Source: Thermococcus sp. P6
GTDB lineage: Archaea; Methanobacteriota_B; Thermococci; Thermococcales; Thermococcaceae
DNA: 64,000 nt
Assembly: GCF_002214525.1 (NCBI RefSeq)
Contig: NZ_CP015104.1
Span: 620,001 to 684,000 of the forward strand
Direction: 5' to 3'
Below are positions 23,578 through 31,701 of this stretch, one piece after another. Each line of letters begins with the position of its first letter. The first letter of the stretch is position 1. A model generated the notes under the pieces. It saw only the letters and a list, made by a program, of their open reading frames with translations, had not been told where the DNA came from and did not search any database. Made by a program: the position numbers and the translations under genes.

Positions 23578-24636
23578 ATGAACAAGGCGACCTACACCGA
23601 GGATGTTCCTCCTGACAGGCCGGAACTTCTTGAAAAACTCCTAAGAATGGAGAAGCCTGCCACGGTTATGCTGATCGGTTCAACCGACAGCGGAAAGACC
23701 ACGCTTTTAACCTTTCTGGCCAACGGGCTCCTCAAAGAGGGCCTTCGGGTTGCGGTCGTTGACGGCGACGTCGGTCAGAAGGGCATCCTTCCCCCGGCCA
23801 CTTTAAGCCTCGCCTTTCCCGAGAGACCCTTCGTGTCTATCGGCGAGCTTGAAGCTTATGCCCACTACTTCGTGGGCACGATCTCCCCGGCCGGCTACGT
23901 CGGTGAGATGGCCGTTGGGGTTAAGAGGCTGGTGGATATTGCCGTTGAAAAGGCCGACATCGTTCTCGTGGATACCACGGGCTTCGTCACGGCTCAGGGG
24001 GCCGAGATGAAGCGCCTCAAGGCCGAACTCCTGAGGCCGGACCTGATGGTCTTCCTTGAAAGGGCCGGTGAACTATCCCACCTCAGGAGACTCCTCTCGG
24101 CCTATGGCGAAACCACGGTTCTCCGAGTCAGCGAGGGGGCGAGGGAACACTCCCCGGAAGAACGCAAAGCCCTTAGAAGGGAGAAGTGGCGGGAGTACTT
24201 CTCCGGGGCTTCAACGGTCGAGGTTGACCTCTCGAAGGTAACGCCATCGGGGACGGGGCTTTTCAGGGGCAGACCCCTCATCCCGGAAGAACGGGAGCTA
24301 CTGGCGGCCATTTTCCGATGGTTAGTCGTGGCCGGATGGAAGGACGAAAAGTACTACGTCGTAACGGCCGGGTTCGGCGGAGAGGGTCACCCTTCCACCG
24401 TCCATGCGGTCGACTTCGAGAAACTCAGCAACCTCCTCGTGGGGTTCATCGACGGCGAGGGCCTGTGTCCCGGTGTGGGAATAATAAAGTGGATAAACTT
24501 CTCGGAGATGAAAGCGCAGGTTCTAACGCCCCTTTCCGCAGAAGAACTTGAGAGAACCGTTGAGCTTCGCTTTGGAAGGATCAGGGTGCTCGAAGGGGGA
24601 GAGGAGCTCGGCCTCCTCAGGAGAAACGAGATCTAA
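23578..24636 (+). CDS. Clp1/Grc3-type polynucleotide 5'-hydroxyl kinase
   Basis: A 352-residue RNA/DNA 5'-kinase related to eukaryotic Clp1 and to the Pyrococcus horikoshii enzyme PH0197 (from memory). Walker A is GSTDSGKTTLL (about residues 34-44), the clasp/substrate region has VDGDVGQKGILPPATLSL and Walker B is ADIVLVDTTGFVT. The C-terminal domain (about 240-352) is beta-rich as in Clp1. It phosphorylates 5'-OH ends, probably in tRNA or other RNA processing. A TATA-like GATTTTAAAG lies at about 23548. Confidence 0.9.
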   Translation: MNKATYTEDVPPDRPELLEKLLRMEKPATVMLIGSTDSGKTTLLTFLANGLLKEGLRVAVVDGDVGQKGILPPATLSLAFPERPFVSIGELEAYAHYFVGTISPAGYVGEMAVGVKRLVDIAVEKADIVLVDTTGFVTAQGAEMKRLKAELLRPDLMVFLERAGELSHLRRLLSAYGETTVLRVSEGAREHSPEERKALRREKWREYFSGASTVEVDLSKVTPSGTGLFRGRPLIPEERELLAAIFRWLVVAGWKDEKYYVVTAGFGGEGHPSTVHAVDFEKLSNLLVGFIDGEGLCPGVGIIKWINFSEMKAQVLTPLSAEELERTVELRFGRIRVLEGGEELGLLRRNEI

Positions 24637-24682
24637 ACCAAAGATTTTTAAGAGGACGAACCAAATGAGTTAGGTGACCCTA

Positions 24683-25513
24683 ATGGAGCTCAGGGCCTTC
24701 GTGGAAATAACCAGACCCCATAACTGCCTTCTTGCCGGAATAGTGGGTCTTCTCGGTTCCGTCGTTGCCGTGGGTCACTTTCCGGATCCCGTTACGGCCC
24801 TTCTCGTGTTCCTCGTGGTTACACTCGGCTGTGGCGGGGGCAACACGATAAACGACTACTTCGACTACGAGATAGACAGGATCAACAGGCCGGAGCGACC
24901 GATTCCGAGGGGTGCGATCGAGAGGAGGACGGCCCGCCACTACTCCCTGTTCCTCTTCGGTACCGGACTCCTACTCGCTGGCTTCATAAACCTCCCGTCC
25001 TTTTTGCTGGCGGCTCTGGCCTACGTGATGATGGTTGTCTACGCATGGAAGCTCAAACCCCTTCCCCTCCTGGGAAACCTCGTGGTGGCGGCCCTGACCG
25101 CGGCCACACCGCTCTACGGTGCCCTTGCAGTTGGACGCATCGGACTGGCAGGCTATCTGGCCATCTGTGCCTTCCTTGTGAACGTTGCCCGGGAGATCAT
25201 CAAGGACGTTGAGGACGTTGAGGGCGATCTCATCAAAGGCGCCAGAACCCTACCCATAGTCTGGGGGAAGAAAAAAGCGTCCTACCTCGGGGCCTTCTTC
25301 GCCTTCCTGACCGTCGTGGCATCTTTCCTGCCCGTGAAGGCTGGTGTGGGCCCCGGCTACTACGCGATGCTTCCCGTTGACCTGATGATCCTCTACGCGG
25401 GTTACCTCGTACTTAGGAATCAGGACAGGGAATCGGCGCACAGGTCGCAGTTAATCCTTAAATTGAGTATATTCCTTGCGGTGATCGCCTTCATGGTTGC
25501 CGCCATAGTTTGA
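24683..25513 (+). CDS. Digeranylgeranylglyceryl phosphate synthase (UbiA family)
   Basis: A 276-residue UbiA-type prenyltransferase with about nine membrane helices. The two aspartate-rich motifs are NDYFDYEIDRINRPERPIPR (about residues 64-83) and KDVEDVEGD (about 179-187). It attaches the second geranylgeranyl chain in archaeal ether-lipid synthesis at the membrane. ATG 24683 follows AGGTGAC; the in-frame GTG 9 bases earlier is part of that Shine-Dalgarno. Followed by a small hypothetical gene after 12 bp. Confidence 0.92.
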   Translation: MELRAFVEITRPHNCLLAGIVGLLGSVVAVGHFPDPVTALLVFLVVTLGCGGGNTINDYFDYEIDRINRPERPIPRGAIERRTARHYSLFLFGTGLLLAGFINLPSFLLAALAYVMMVVYAWKLKPLPLLGNLVVAALTAATPLYGALAVGRIGLAGYLAICAFLVNVAREIIKDVEDVEGDLIKGARTLPIVWGKKKASYLGAFFAFLTVVASFLPVKAGVGPGYYAMLPVDLMILYAGYLVLRNQDRESAHRSQLILKLSIFLAVIAFMVAAIV

Positions 25514-25525
25514 GGAGGTGGTCCT

Positions 25526-25906
25526 ATGGAGTTTGAAAAGGAAATCCTGAAGAATCTCGAATCCGAGGAGCTCTGGACGATCGTTACGTTTAAAACGCCC
25601 GATGGGCCGACCAAAACCCTTGAAAAGCTCATCGGGATCCTGAAGGACTCCGGCTGGAGGGTCACCTTTAAGGCCAACTGGTGGACTGCTGACGTCCCCT
25701 ACGGCATCGCAAGGCTCGACCTCCGGAAGGATGGGAGGGAAAAGATACTGCTGGGAAGGTGGATACTCGGCCGGAGGTACGAGCTCATAGGGGTGGAGAA
25801 CATGCCCCTCGAGACGGGAAAGGAGGAGTTCTTCCGCCTCGTGGACGGGATAACTTCCACGCTCATACACGACCCGGTCATAAGGACCATGAGGGAACAG
25901 TATTAA
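25526..25906 (+). CDS. Conserved small protein of unknown function
   Basis: A 126-residue soluble protein with mixed alpha/beta pattern and several aromatic residues (ELWTIVTFKTPDGPTKTL, WRVTFKANWWTADVPYG, LLGRWILGRRYELIGVEN). Starts at ATG 25526 after GAGGAGGTGG, 12 bp downstream of the DGGGP synthase gene, so it is probably in the same operon. It resembles no family I can name. No cysteine, signal peptide or membrane segment is present. Confidence 0.65.
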   Translation: MEFEKEILKNLESEELWTIVTFKTPDGPTKTLEKLIGILKDSGWRVTFKANWWTADVPYGIARLDLRKDGREKILLGRWILGRRYELIGVENMPLETGKEEFFRLVDGITSTLIHDPVIRTMREQY

Positions 25907-25910
25907 AAAA

Positions 25911-26708
25911 TCAAAGGGGCTCGTAGTAGCCTATCTCGGGCTCGTATATCTCCCCCTCAGCAAGGAGCCGGGTTATGGCTTCCTCGATCAGTTCCTCGTC
26001 CAGTTCCCCGGAGAGCTTCTTTACTATGAACTTGCGGGAGAGGGCCCTACCCTTTTCCCTGAGCAGCTCAAGGACGGCTTTCTTGGCCTTCTCAAGCTCG
26101 GGATTTTCCTCGGACTCTTCCGGGAGCTCCTCCTCGAAGATCTCCTCCTCGGCGTTCTTCTGTTCGAGCATCAGGGTGTAGAGCTCGTCTATGGTCATGA
26201 GAAGGTCCTCGCTTATCCCCTTGTTCTTGGCTATTACCCTTGCCTTGGCGGTTATTCCGTACCTGTCGTATATCTCGAAGGCCGTTCTGGCCTTTAGCGC
26301 GTGTTCCGCCTTCTCCTTGAGGGTCTCAAAGCGGTGGAGTATCCACATGTTGGGTTCGACTTTCGATACCCCCTCGACGAGTATCTGCCTGTCGTCGCGC
26401 CACTCGGAGATCTTTCCCACTATCTGAACGAGGTCGCCCTTCTTCACGAGCTTCACGAAACGCGTGTCCTCCCTGAAACCGAAGACCCAGAGGGTTCCGG
26501 TGCCATCGTCTATCTGGAACCTCCCGTAGGTTTCGTCCTCGCTCATGATGGGGTCCCTGACGACGGTTGCCACAACCTTGGCCCTGTGGATCTTCCTCGC
26601 GTCCCGGGTTATCAGGTAGTTGGGCTCGAAGTCGCCCTCGCTCCTGACGTAGTAGCCCTCCAGAAGGTCTTTGATGTAAACCCTGCTTGCCGGGAGTCGC
26701 TTTCTCAT
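25911..26708 (-). CDS. rpa32: Replication protein A, 32-kDa subunit
   Basis: A 265-residue subunit of the archaeal heterotrimeric RPA single-stranded DNA-binding complex. An OB-fold lies at about 38-125 (AKVVATVVRDPIM, FQIDDGTGTLWVFGF, VGKISEWRDDRQILVEG); a linker rich in Glu (about 180-205) joins a C-terminal winged helix (KAVLELLREKGRALSRKFIVKKLSG). It overlaps the RPA14 stop by 4 bp (ATGA), the last gene of the RPA operon. Confidence 0.93.
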   Translation of the reverse strand: MRKRLPASRVYIKDLLEGYYVRSEGDFEPNYLITRDARKIHRAKVVATVVRDPIMSEDETYGRFQIDDGTGTLWVFGFREDTRFVKLVKKGDLVQIVGKISEWRDDRQILVEGVSKVEPNMWILHRFETLKEKAEHALKARTAFEIYDRYGITAKARVIAKNKGISEDLLMTIDELYTLMLEQKNAEEEIFEEELPEESEENPELEKAKKAVLELLREKGRALSRKFIVKKLSGELDEELIEEAITRLLAEGEIYEPEIGYYEPL

Positions 26709-27079
26709 GGCTCCTCACCTCCGAAGAACTCGATGACACCCTCGACCTTCGGGATAACCTTCCTCTCGAGCTCCCTGATCTCCTCCAGCGCCTCGAGGTC
26801 CGCGGAGCTGAAATCCTGAACGACCTCTCCGTAGACGTGGATCTCCTCGTTCCTGATGAGCCTTCCGATAACACGGACCGTCTGCCCTTCCGCGGGAAGA
26901 ACGTTCTCCTCGCTCTCTACGAGTATGACCCCCGTCCCGTCGTCGAGCCAGAAGGTGTAGTCCATCTTATCGACCTTGAAGGCCTTTCCTATGAGGGAAA
27001 CCCTCGTATCGTCCTCCCTTATCTCGGAGATCTTCCTTTCAACGGCGGGCTTTCTGCGCCTGAACCTTACTTCCTCCAC
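26705..27079 (-). CDS. rpa14: Replication protein A, 14-kDa subunit
   Basis: A 124-residue single OB-fold protein (SLIGKAFKVDKMDYTFWLDD, ENVLPAEGQTVRVIGRLIRN, IHVYGEVVQDF) with a C-terminal helix for trimerisation. The start is a GTG at 27079, chosen because GAGGTGGTTGAA lies right before it; no ATG is available and a TTG at 27097 would overlap the RPA41 stop. It is the middle gene of the operon. Confidence 0.88.
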   Translation of the reverse strand: MEEVRFRRRKPAVERKISEIREDDTRVSLIGKAFKVDKMDYTFWLDDGTGVILVESEENVLPAEGQTVRVIGRLIRNEEIHVYGEVVQDFSSADLEALEEIRELERKVIPKVEGVIEFFGGEEP

Positions 27080-27089
27080 TTCAACCACC

Positions 27090-28154
27090 TCACACAAGCT
27101 CCCTGAGGATCCCCTTCAGCTCGGCCCTGACCCTGCTTATCTCCCGCCGGGGATCGACCTCGTCCCAGCCTGAAGCCCTGAGCATGAGTCCCAGAAACTT
27201 GTCCTCCAGAACGTTTCCCCTGACCACTATCTCCTTTCCAAGAAGGTGGTAGTACTCCTCCTCGGCCATCTTCCTTCCGGCTTCCCTCAGGGTCAGCCCA
27301 TCCTCAACGAGTTTCTTAAGCTTCCCGGCTATCTCCTCGGGGTTCTCTCCGATCAGCTCGGCCGCAGCGTCCCCGAAGAGCGTGACCCTTATGTAACCCG
27401 TGGAATCGTCGATTCCGAAGTCGAATATGACCACCTTCACGGGCTGAACCTCGCCGTGCTCGGGACAGATCCACGCATCGGTCGAGGGGTCGTAATCGAC
27501 CTTCTTCCTGCACTGCGGGCAGGCATCGTAAGCGGTCACACGGTAGAGCCTCACTATGGTTCCGCGCACTTCCACGAACCTGTCACCGTCCACGAGATCC
27601 CCTATGCTCTTCCTCTGATAACTGTAGCTCCGTACCTCCTCGATGGGAGGTATCTCAGCAACGCGCGGGTCATCGGGATCGATGATTATCCTCGTCCTGA
27701 AGTTGGCGTGGAGCTCCACCCCGTTCCTGCCCTCTTTAACCACCGGGTCTATGATCTTAACCACGCTCCCCCGGTCGAGCTCGTTGTAGTACTTGGTCAC
27801 GAGCCCGTCCCAGAGAACGAGCCTCGTCTTTCCCGTTGAATCGTACAGTATTACGTTGGCCACCAGTCCCTTTGAACCGTCCTTCTTCGTGTATTCCCTC
27901 GGCGGGTACTTCCTCAGAACTCCGGCTACTACGTTGACTCCCCTCATCCCCGGAACGAGATCCGCTATGTGGAGGGTCTCTCCCTCGGTCTCAAGGTTTA
28001 CCCCGAGTTCCTCGGCAAGGATAAGGGCCGCGGCGTGCTCTGAGATGCCCTCTCTGGAGGCTATCTCCCGTATTCTCCTCTCGACCTCATTCTTTGAGAG
28101 GCCCCCACGCTCCCGTATCATCTCGATGATCTGCTCCTTCGTCAGAACTCCCAT
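27090..28154 (-). CDS. rpa41: Replication protein A, 41-kDa subunit
   Basis: A 354-residue RPA70-like subunit. Residues 1-55 hold a helical N-terminal domain (TKEQIIEMIRERGGLSKNEV), then an OB-fold at about 65-170 (VNVVAGVLRKYPPREYT) and a second OB-fold with a zinc site CPQC...CPEHGE (about 211-230). It binds ssDNA in replication, repair and recombination. ATG 28154 follows AGGTGAGTGTT. A TATA-like GGTTTAAATAG at about 28187-28198 starts the RPA41-RPA14-RPA32 operon. Confidence 0.94.
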   Translation of the reverse strand: MGVLTKEQIIEMIRERGGLSKNEVERRIREIASREGISEHAAALILAEELGVNLETEGETLHIADLVPGMRGVNVVAGVLRKYPPREYTKKDGSKGLVANVILYDSTGKTRLVLWDGLVTKYYNELDRGSVVKIIDPVVKEGRNGVELHANFRTRIIIDPDDPRVAEIPPIEEVRSYSYQRKSIGDLVDGDRFVEVRGTIVRLYRVTAYDACPQCRKKVDYDPSTDAWICPEHGEVQPVKVVIFDFGIDDSTGYIRVTLFGDAAAELIGENPEEIAGKLKKLVEDGLTLREAGRKMAEEEYYHLLGKEIVVRGNVLEDKFLGLMLRASGWDEVDPRREISRVRAELKGILRELV

Positions 28155-28185
28155 AACACTCACCTTGATAGTAATAACTCCGGAT

Positions 28186-28230
28186 ACTATTTAAACCTTT
28201 CTCCGGGCTTTCTGGAAGCCATGCTTCCGG
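28186..28230 (-). promoter_or_regulatory. RPA operon promoter and adjacent hairpin
   Basis: TATA-like GGTTTAAATAG at 28187-28198 on the minus strand drives the RPA genes. At 28214-28228 is a perfect inverted repeat GGAAGC-CAT-GCTTCC between the end of scpB (28282) and this promoter. It could form a hairpin in the scpB trailer or act as an operator. Confidence 0.4.
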
Positions 28231-28281
28231 AAAAGGCGCCGTCCTATCCTTCGGGTGAAAAGGATATTCGAGAGGTCCGGA

Positions 28282-28857
28282 TCACTCCGCCTCGGTCTGA
28301 TCACCGGGTTCCCCTTCGAGTTTCGCTATGAGGTCACGGTACTCGGCGTGGACGACCTTTCCGAAGGCCTCCTTTATGATAGCCGGATCGTTCTCGGGGA
28401 AGCCGTAGAGCTCGGCGAACTTCGGCGTGGTCCCGAGGAGCACCGTTCTCTCGTAGGGTTCTGCGTAGACGAGCCCCATCTCGCGGAGCTTCTTAATGTG
28501 CTCGTAGACGTGGCTCCCCCTGAGCTTCACGATCTTGCTCTGCTCTATAGGCTGGAGGTAGGCTATCAGGGCGAGGGTTTTCAGCTCGCCGGTCCTCAGT
28601 TCGGGCTGGGGCATCAGGTGGACGACGCGCTGGCTGTATTCTGCCTTCACCTGCATAACGTACTTATCCCCAAGGACCCTGACAACTTCCACGGCGCTCT
28701 TCCTCTCCTCGTACTCCGCGGCTATTAGTTCTATCAGCTTCTCAAGGTAATCGAGGGACCTTATCCCGAGGGCCTTTGAAAGCTCCTTCAGGCTGAGCGG
28801 TCTTCCGGAAACGAAGAGCGCGGCCTCGACGAGCGCCTTGTCCTCAATGAGTCCCAT
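28282..28857 (-). CDS. scpB: ScpB-like segregation and condensation protein
   Basis: A 191-residue ScpB homologue, partner of SMC-ScpA in chromosome condensation. Two winged-helix domains are visible: residues about 5-75 (KALVEAALFVSGRPLSLKEL) and 85-150 (RTGELKTLALIAYLQPIEQS, GSHVYEHIKKLREMGLV). ATG 28857 follows GGTGGTGATT. A TATA-like AACCCTATAAGAACC is at about 28885-28899, immediately beside the CRISPR 1 leader. The scpA partner is not in this window. Confidence 0.88.
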   Translation of the reverse strand: MGLIEDKALVEAALFVSGRPLSLKELSKALGIRSLDYLEKLIELIAAEYEERKSAVEVVRVLGDKYVMQVKAEYSQRVVHLMPQPELRTGELKTLALIAYLQPIEQSKIVKLRGSHVYEHIKKLREMGLVYAEPYERTVLLGTTPKFAELYGFPENDPAIIKEAFGKVVHAEYRDLIAKLEGEPGDQTEAE

Positions 28858-28906
28858 GGCAATCACCACCGTAGGTTCACACAGGTTCTTATAGGGTTTA
28901 CCCCCC

Positions 28907-29107
28907 GAAGGTTTTTCTTTACTCGTTGTGGAGGACTTTTATCGGGTTTGGGGTTTTGAAGGAGGTTCTTTTTTGGATTCCGAAAAATTACAGAACGGCC
29001 CGAATCGAGGGCTTTTTAGGGAGTTTTTATTGACTCCTCACCGAAAGGCTTTTATAATTCGGGGTTCATTAGAGTATTACTGAGGAAACAAAGCAAAATT
29101 CCCTCCT
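28907..29107 (+). promoter_or_regulatory. CRISPR 1 leader, shortened form
   Basis: Two blocks match the leader of array 2: 28907-28976 (like 47907-47976) and 29002-29107 (like 48281-48386, both 106 bp). Only 25 bp separate them here versus 304 bp in array 2. The TATA-like GGCTTTTATAATTC is at 29047-29060, 61 bp from the first repeat, the same distance as in array 2, so transcription towards the array is expected. Confidence 0.8.
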
Positions 29108-29874
29108 GTTCCAATAAGACTCTAGGAGAATTGAAAGAAAACCGAAAAATCAAAGGCGCCCTCGTCGATTATTATCGTTCCAATAAGACTCTAGGAGAAT
29201 TGAAAGGTAACTATTTCAATTTCAAGAATTTTTTCGAGACCTAGTTCCAATAAGACTCTAAGAGAATTGAAACTGGCTAAGGTTTCAAATATTGGTAATC
29301 CCCACGCTTCGGTTCCAATAAGACTCTAAGAGAATTGAAAGGACGTAAATGTTTTTTGTATCCAACCTGCCGAGTCTATGTTCCAATAAGACTCTAAGAG
29401 AATTGAAAGCTGTTTTTAAATCTATCCGTTCACGGCGCATTTTTGTTCCAATAAGACTCTAAGAGAATTGAAAGGGCTGTTCATTGGTGTTCGGGATTGT
29501 TCATTATTGTAGTTCCAATAAGACTCTAAGAGAATTGAAAGGAAGATAGGGGGTGGAAAGAGATGAGGGATTGGGATGTTCCAATAAGACTCTAAGAGAA
29601 TTGAAAGATCACTATGGGGCCCACGAGGGTGTGAGGCCCAGCGCGTTCCAATAAGACTCTAAGAGAATTGAAAGTCTGGAAGGATTGGAGAGCGGGGCTG
29701 GTCGATTAAGGTTCCAGTAAGACTCTAAGAGAATTGAAAGTTAGAAGCTTCTTATCAAGCTTAAACGCCGGTTCAGTGTTCCAATAAGACTCTAAGAGAA
29801 TTGAAAGAACGAGAAGTATTCTAAATAAACTGTAATTCCCTTGTGTTCCAATAAGACTCTAAGAGAATTGAAAC
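29108..29874 (+). CRISPR. CRISPR array 1: 12 repeats of 30 nt, 11 spacers
   Basis: The consensus repeat reads GTTCCAATAAGACTCTAAGA followed by GAATTGAAAG, 30 nt, a Thermococcales type. Repeat starts are 29108, 29177, 29244, 29312, 29380, 29445, 29512, 29578, 29645, 29711, 29778 and 29845; spacers are 35-39 nt. The first two repeats carry CTAGGAG instead of CTAAGAG; repeat 3 and the last end in C instead of G; repeat 10 has CCAGTAAG. The leader on the left gives plus-strand transcription. No cas genes are adjacent. Confidence 0.98.
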
Positions 29875-30005
29875 CCCTCCGGTTCATCCCCGGGTCAGCA
29901 AACCCGCTTCTGGTGGGGACCTCTGGGGCCCGCGGACATCGTTTCCCGGACTGTTATCCCGTAGCTTCGGGTTATTTACGGGCTTCTTAGCGGATTTCTG
30001 GAGAA
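29875..30005. other. GC-rich stretch after CRISPR 1, no gene recognised
   Basis: Contains a possible hairpin CCCGTA...TACGGG at about 29960-29987. No complete box C/D or H/ACA signature could be found on either strand. TTTTTAAACC at about 30009-30018 is the promoter of the next gene. Confidence 0.4.
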
Positions 30006-30063
30006 AAAGTTTTTAAACCAATCATTCAAACATGGGAAGCCCCAGAGCGGGGCGGTGATGGAT

Positions 30064-30261
30064 ATGTACCCCCCAAAGAAGAAGGTAAGGCCCAGAGTTG
30101 AGGAAGAGGAGGAGTTCGACCCACTCAGAGAAGTCGAGGAAGCCTATGAGAACGAGTGGGAAGAAGACGAGGAATGGGAAGAGGACTGGGAAGAAGAGGA
30201 AGAGGACTGGGACCTCGACGAGGATGAGGAAGACTGGGACATAGATGATGACGAGGAGTGA
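30064..30261 (+). CDS. Very acidic small protein
   Basis: A 65-residue protein in which 38 residues are Asp or Glu. A short basic head (MYPPKKKVRPRV) is followed by an acidic tail with regularly spaced tryptophans (EWEEDEEWEEDWEEEEEDW). The start is set by GGCGGTGATGG, close to the ideal Shine-Dalgarno, before ATG 30064. TATA-like GTTTTTAAACC is at about 30008-30018. The stop is followed by a pyrimidine-rich run that looks like a terminator. Not recognised; it could be a DNA-mimic or a chaperone-like tail protein (guess). Confidence 0.75.
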   Translation: MYPPKKKVRPRVEEEEEFDPLREVEEAYENEWEEDEEWEEDWEEEEEDWDLDEDEEDWDIDDDEE

Positions 30262-30314
30262 CTCCTCTTCCTCCTTACACTCTCTCTCTTGCCCCTTTTC
30301 TTCCCTTCTTCTGG
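30262..30314 (+). terminator. Pyrimidine-rich run after the acidic protein
   Basis: C/T-rich tract with several T clusters (CTCCTCTTCCTCC, CCCCTTTTCTTCCC, TTCTTCT) right after the stop at 30261, of the type that ends transcripts in Thermococcales. It is directly before the Shine-Dalgarno of the MFS gene, so termination may be partial. Confidence 0.4.
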
Positions 30315-30326
30315 AAGGTGGGAGCC

Positions 30327-31610
30327 TTGAGACAGCGCCCCCGGAAGAGAAAGAAGGCAACGCTAAAAAGCATCGAAAAAAGCAAACAGATGCGCCACAG
30401 GTACGATCCTGCCAGATGGTTCTCTTCATTTATCCCCTTCAAGGTCTCAACGGGTGGAGCCGCTCCGCTGATACCCCTGCTCACGATGGCCCTCGGAGGG
30501 GGTCCTTCCGAGGTTGGGATCGTAAACGCCATTGGGAGTACAGCTTCAATGCTCGGCGGCCTCTTCTGGGGGAAGCTCAGCGATAAGCTCAACAGGAGGA
30601 AGGTGTTTCTCATAGTCGGCTTCCTGGGAACCGCCATCTCGACCATTCTGTTTCCCCTTGCTAGAAGTGTGTATCAGGTAATGGTCATCAACGCGGTGTA
30701 CACCTTCTTCATAGCAGCAACGATTCCTATACCCATCCTGATCATTACGAAGGCGTTCCGGCTGGAGGACTGGGATTGGGCGATAGGCCGCTTCAACGAG
30801 ATAGGTGGATGGGCGTGGGTTGCGGGGATGGTAATAGGTCTTCTCCTCGGCCAGTTCCTGAGTTTGAGGGGGATGCTCATCGTTTTCGGGTTAATTGGAC
30901 TGCTCTCTGTTCCCCATGGCCTAAACACCATCAGGGAAGTTCCCCTCCATCTCAACAGGGAGAAACTCGGTGTTTACGCCGGTTACGTGGTGGAGAAGTT
31001 CCGTTACATACCGAACATGATAACCCATCTCCCCCGCTTTTCCACGAAGGGTTTCGGAGCCCTGTACCTCTCTTCCCTGCTCTTCTGGGTAGGTGCAATG
31101 CTCTACTTCACCCAGTTCCCGGTCCTGCTAAAGGAGAAGGGTTTTACCACCTCCGGGATTTATCTGATGAGCATCGGTAATTCAGCCATCTCGGCCTTCA
31201 TGTACACCCGGGTGGGGAAAAAGCTGAGGAATAGGAGCGGCTACGGGGTCCTCATCAGGGGCCTCCTCCTGCGCGCCCTCGCCTTCGCCCTTGTGCCTGT
31301 GGCTATATACCTGAATTGGACCTTCACCCCCCTTACCTTCCTTTCATACCTGCTCGCCGGCTACACGTGGGCCTTCATAGGGATATCAACGACGTCCATA
31401 ATCTCCCGGAAGGCGAAGGCGAGGGAGAGGGGTGCCCTCATAGGGGCCTACAACATGATAAGCTCGGTGGGTGCGATCCTCGGGAACTTCGCCAGTGGCT
31501 TCGTAGCTCAGTCCTTTGGGTTCTTCGCGGACTTTTCGCTGGCTTCCCTGCTTGTTGCCCTCTCCGTAATCCCGCTCATCGGGGAGAAATTTAAAAGTCG
31601 AGGGGAGTGA
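30327..31610 (+). CDS. Major facilitator superfamily transporter
   Basis: A 427-residue MFS protein with about twelve hydrophobic segments. The loop 2-3 motif is GGLFWGKLSDKLNRRK. The start is a TTG at 30327, chosen because GGAAGGTGGGAGCC lies at the right distance and no ATG upstream of residue 22 has a Shine-Dalgarno; an ATG at 30390 would also leave the transmembrane part intact. A basic N-terminal tail (RQRPRKRKKATLKSIEKSK) precedes helix 1. Substrate unknown. It may be transcribed by read-through from the acidic-protein gene. Confidence 0.82.
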   Translation: MRQRPRKRKKATLKSIEKSKQMRHRYDPARWFSSFIPFKVSTGGAAPLIPLLTMALGGGPSEVGIVNAIGSTASMLGGLFWGKLSDKLNRRKVFLIVGFLGTAISTILFPLARSVYQVMVINAVYTFFIAATIPIPILIITKAFRLEDWDWAIGRFNEIGGWAWVAGMVIGLLLGQFLSLRGMLIVFGLIGLLSVPHGLNTIREVPLHLNREKLGVYAGYVVEKFRYIPNMITHLPRFSTKGFGALYLSSLLFWVGAMLYFTQFPVLLKEKGFTTSGIYLMSIGNSAISAFMYTRVGKKLRNRSGYGVLIRGLLLRALAFALVPVAIYLNWTFTPLTFLSYLLAGYTWAFIGISTTSIISRKAKARERGALIGAYNMISSVGAILGNFASGFVAQSFGFFADFSLASLLVALSVIPLIGEKFKSRGE

Positions 31611-31701
31611 ATCCAGACGGCGATTTCGATGTTACGGCTGAAGGGGTAATCAGGGCAGGGAAGCCCACGGGTAAAAACGTTAAGAGGGCATCAAGCACCT
31701 G

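Noticed and set aside
28907-29107. CRISPR 1 leader region as a site for a cas gene
   Set aside because: No reading frame of useful length or cas motif is present; the bases match the array 2 leader.
29875-29960. GC-rich segment after CRISPR 1 with CTGA and GATGA words on the minus strand
   Set aside because: The spacing suits a k-turn, but outer C and D boxes and an H/ACA end are lacking, so no guide RNA is called.
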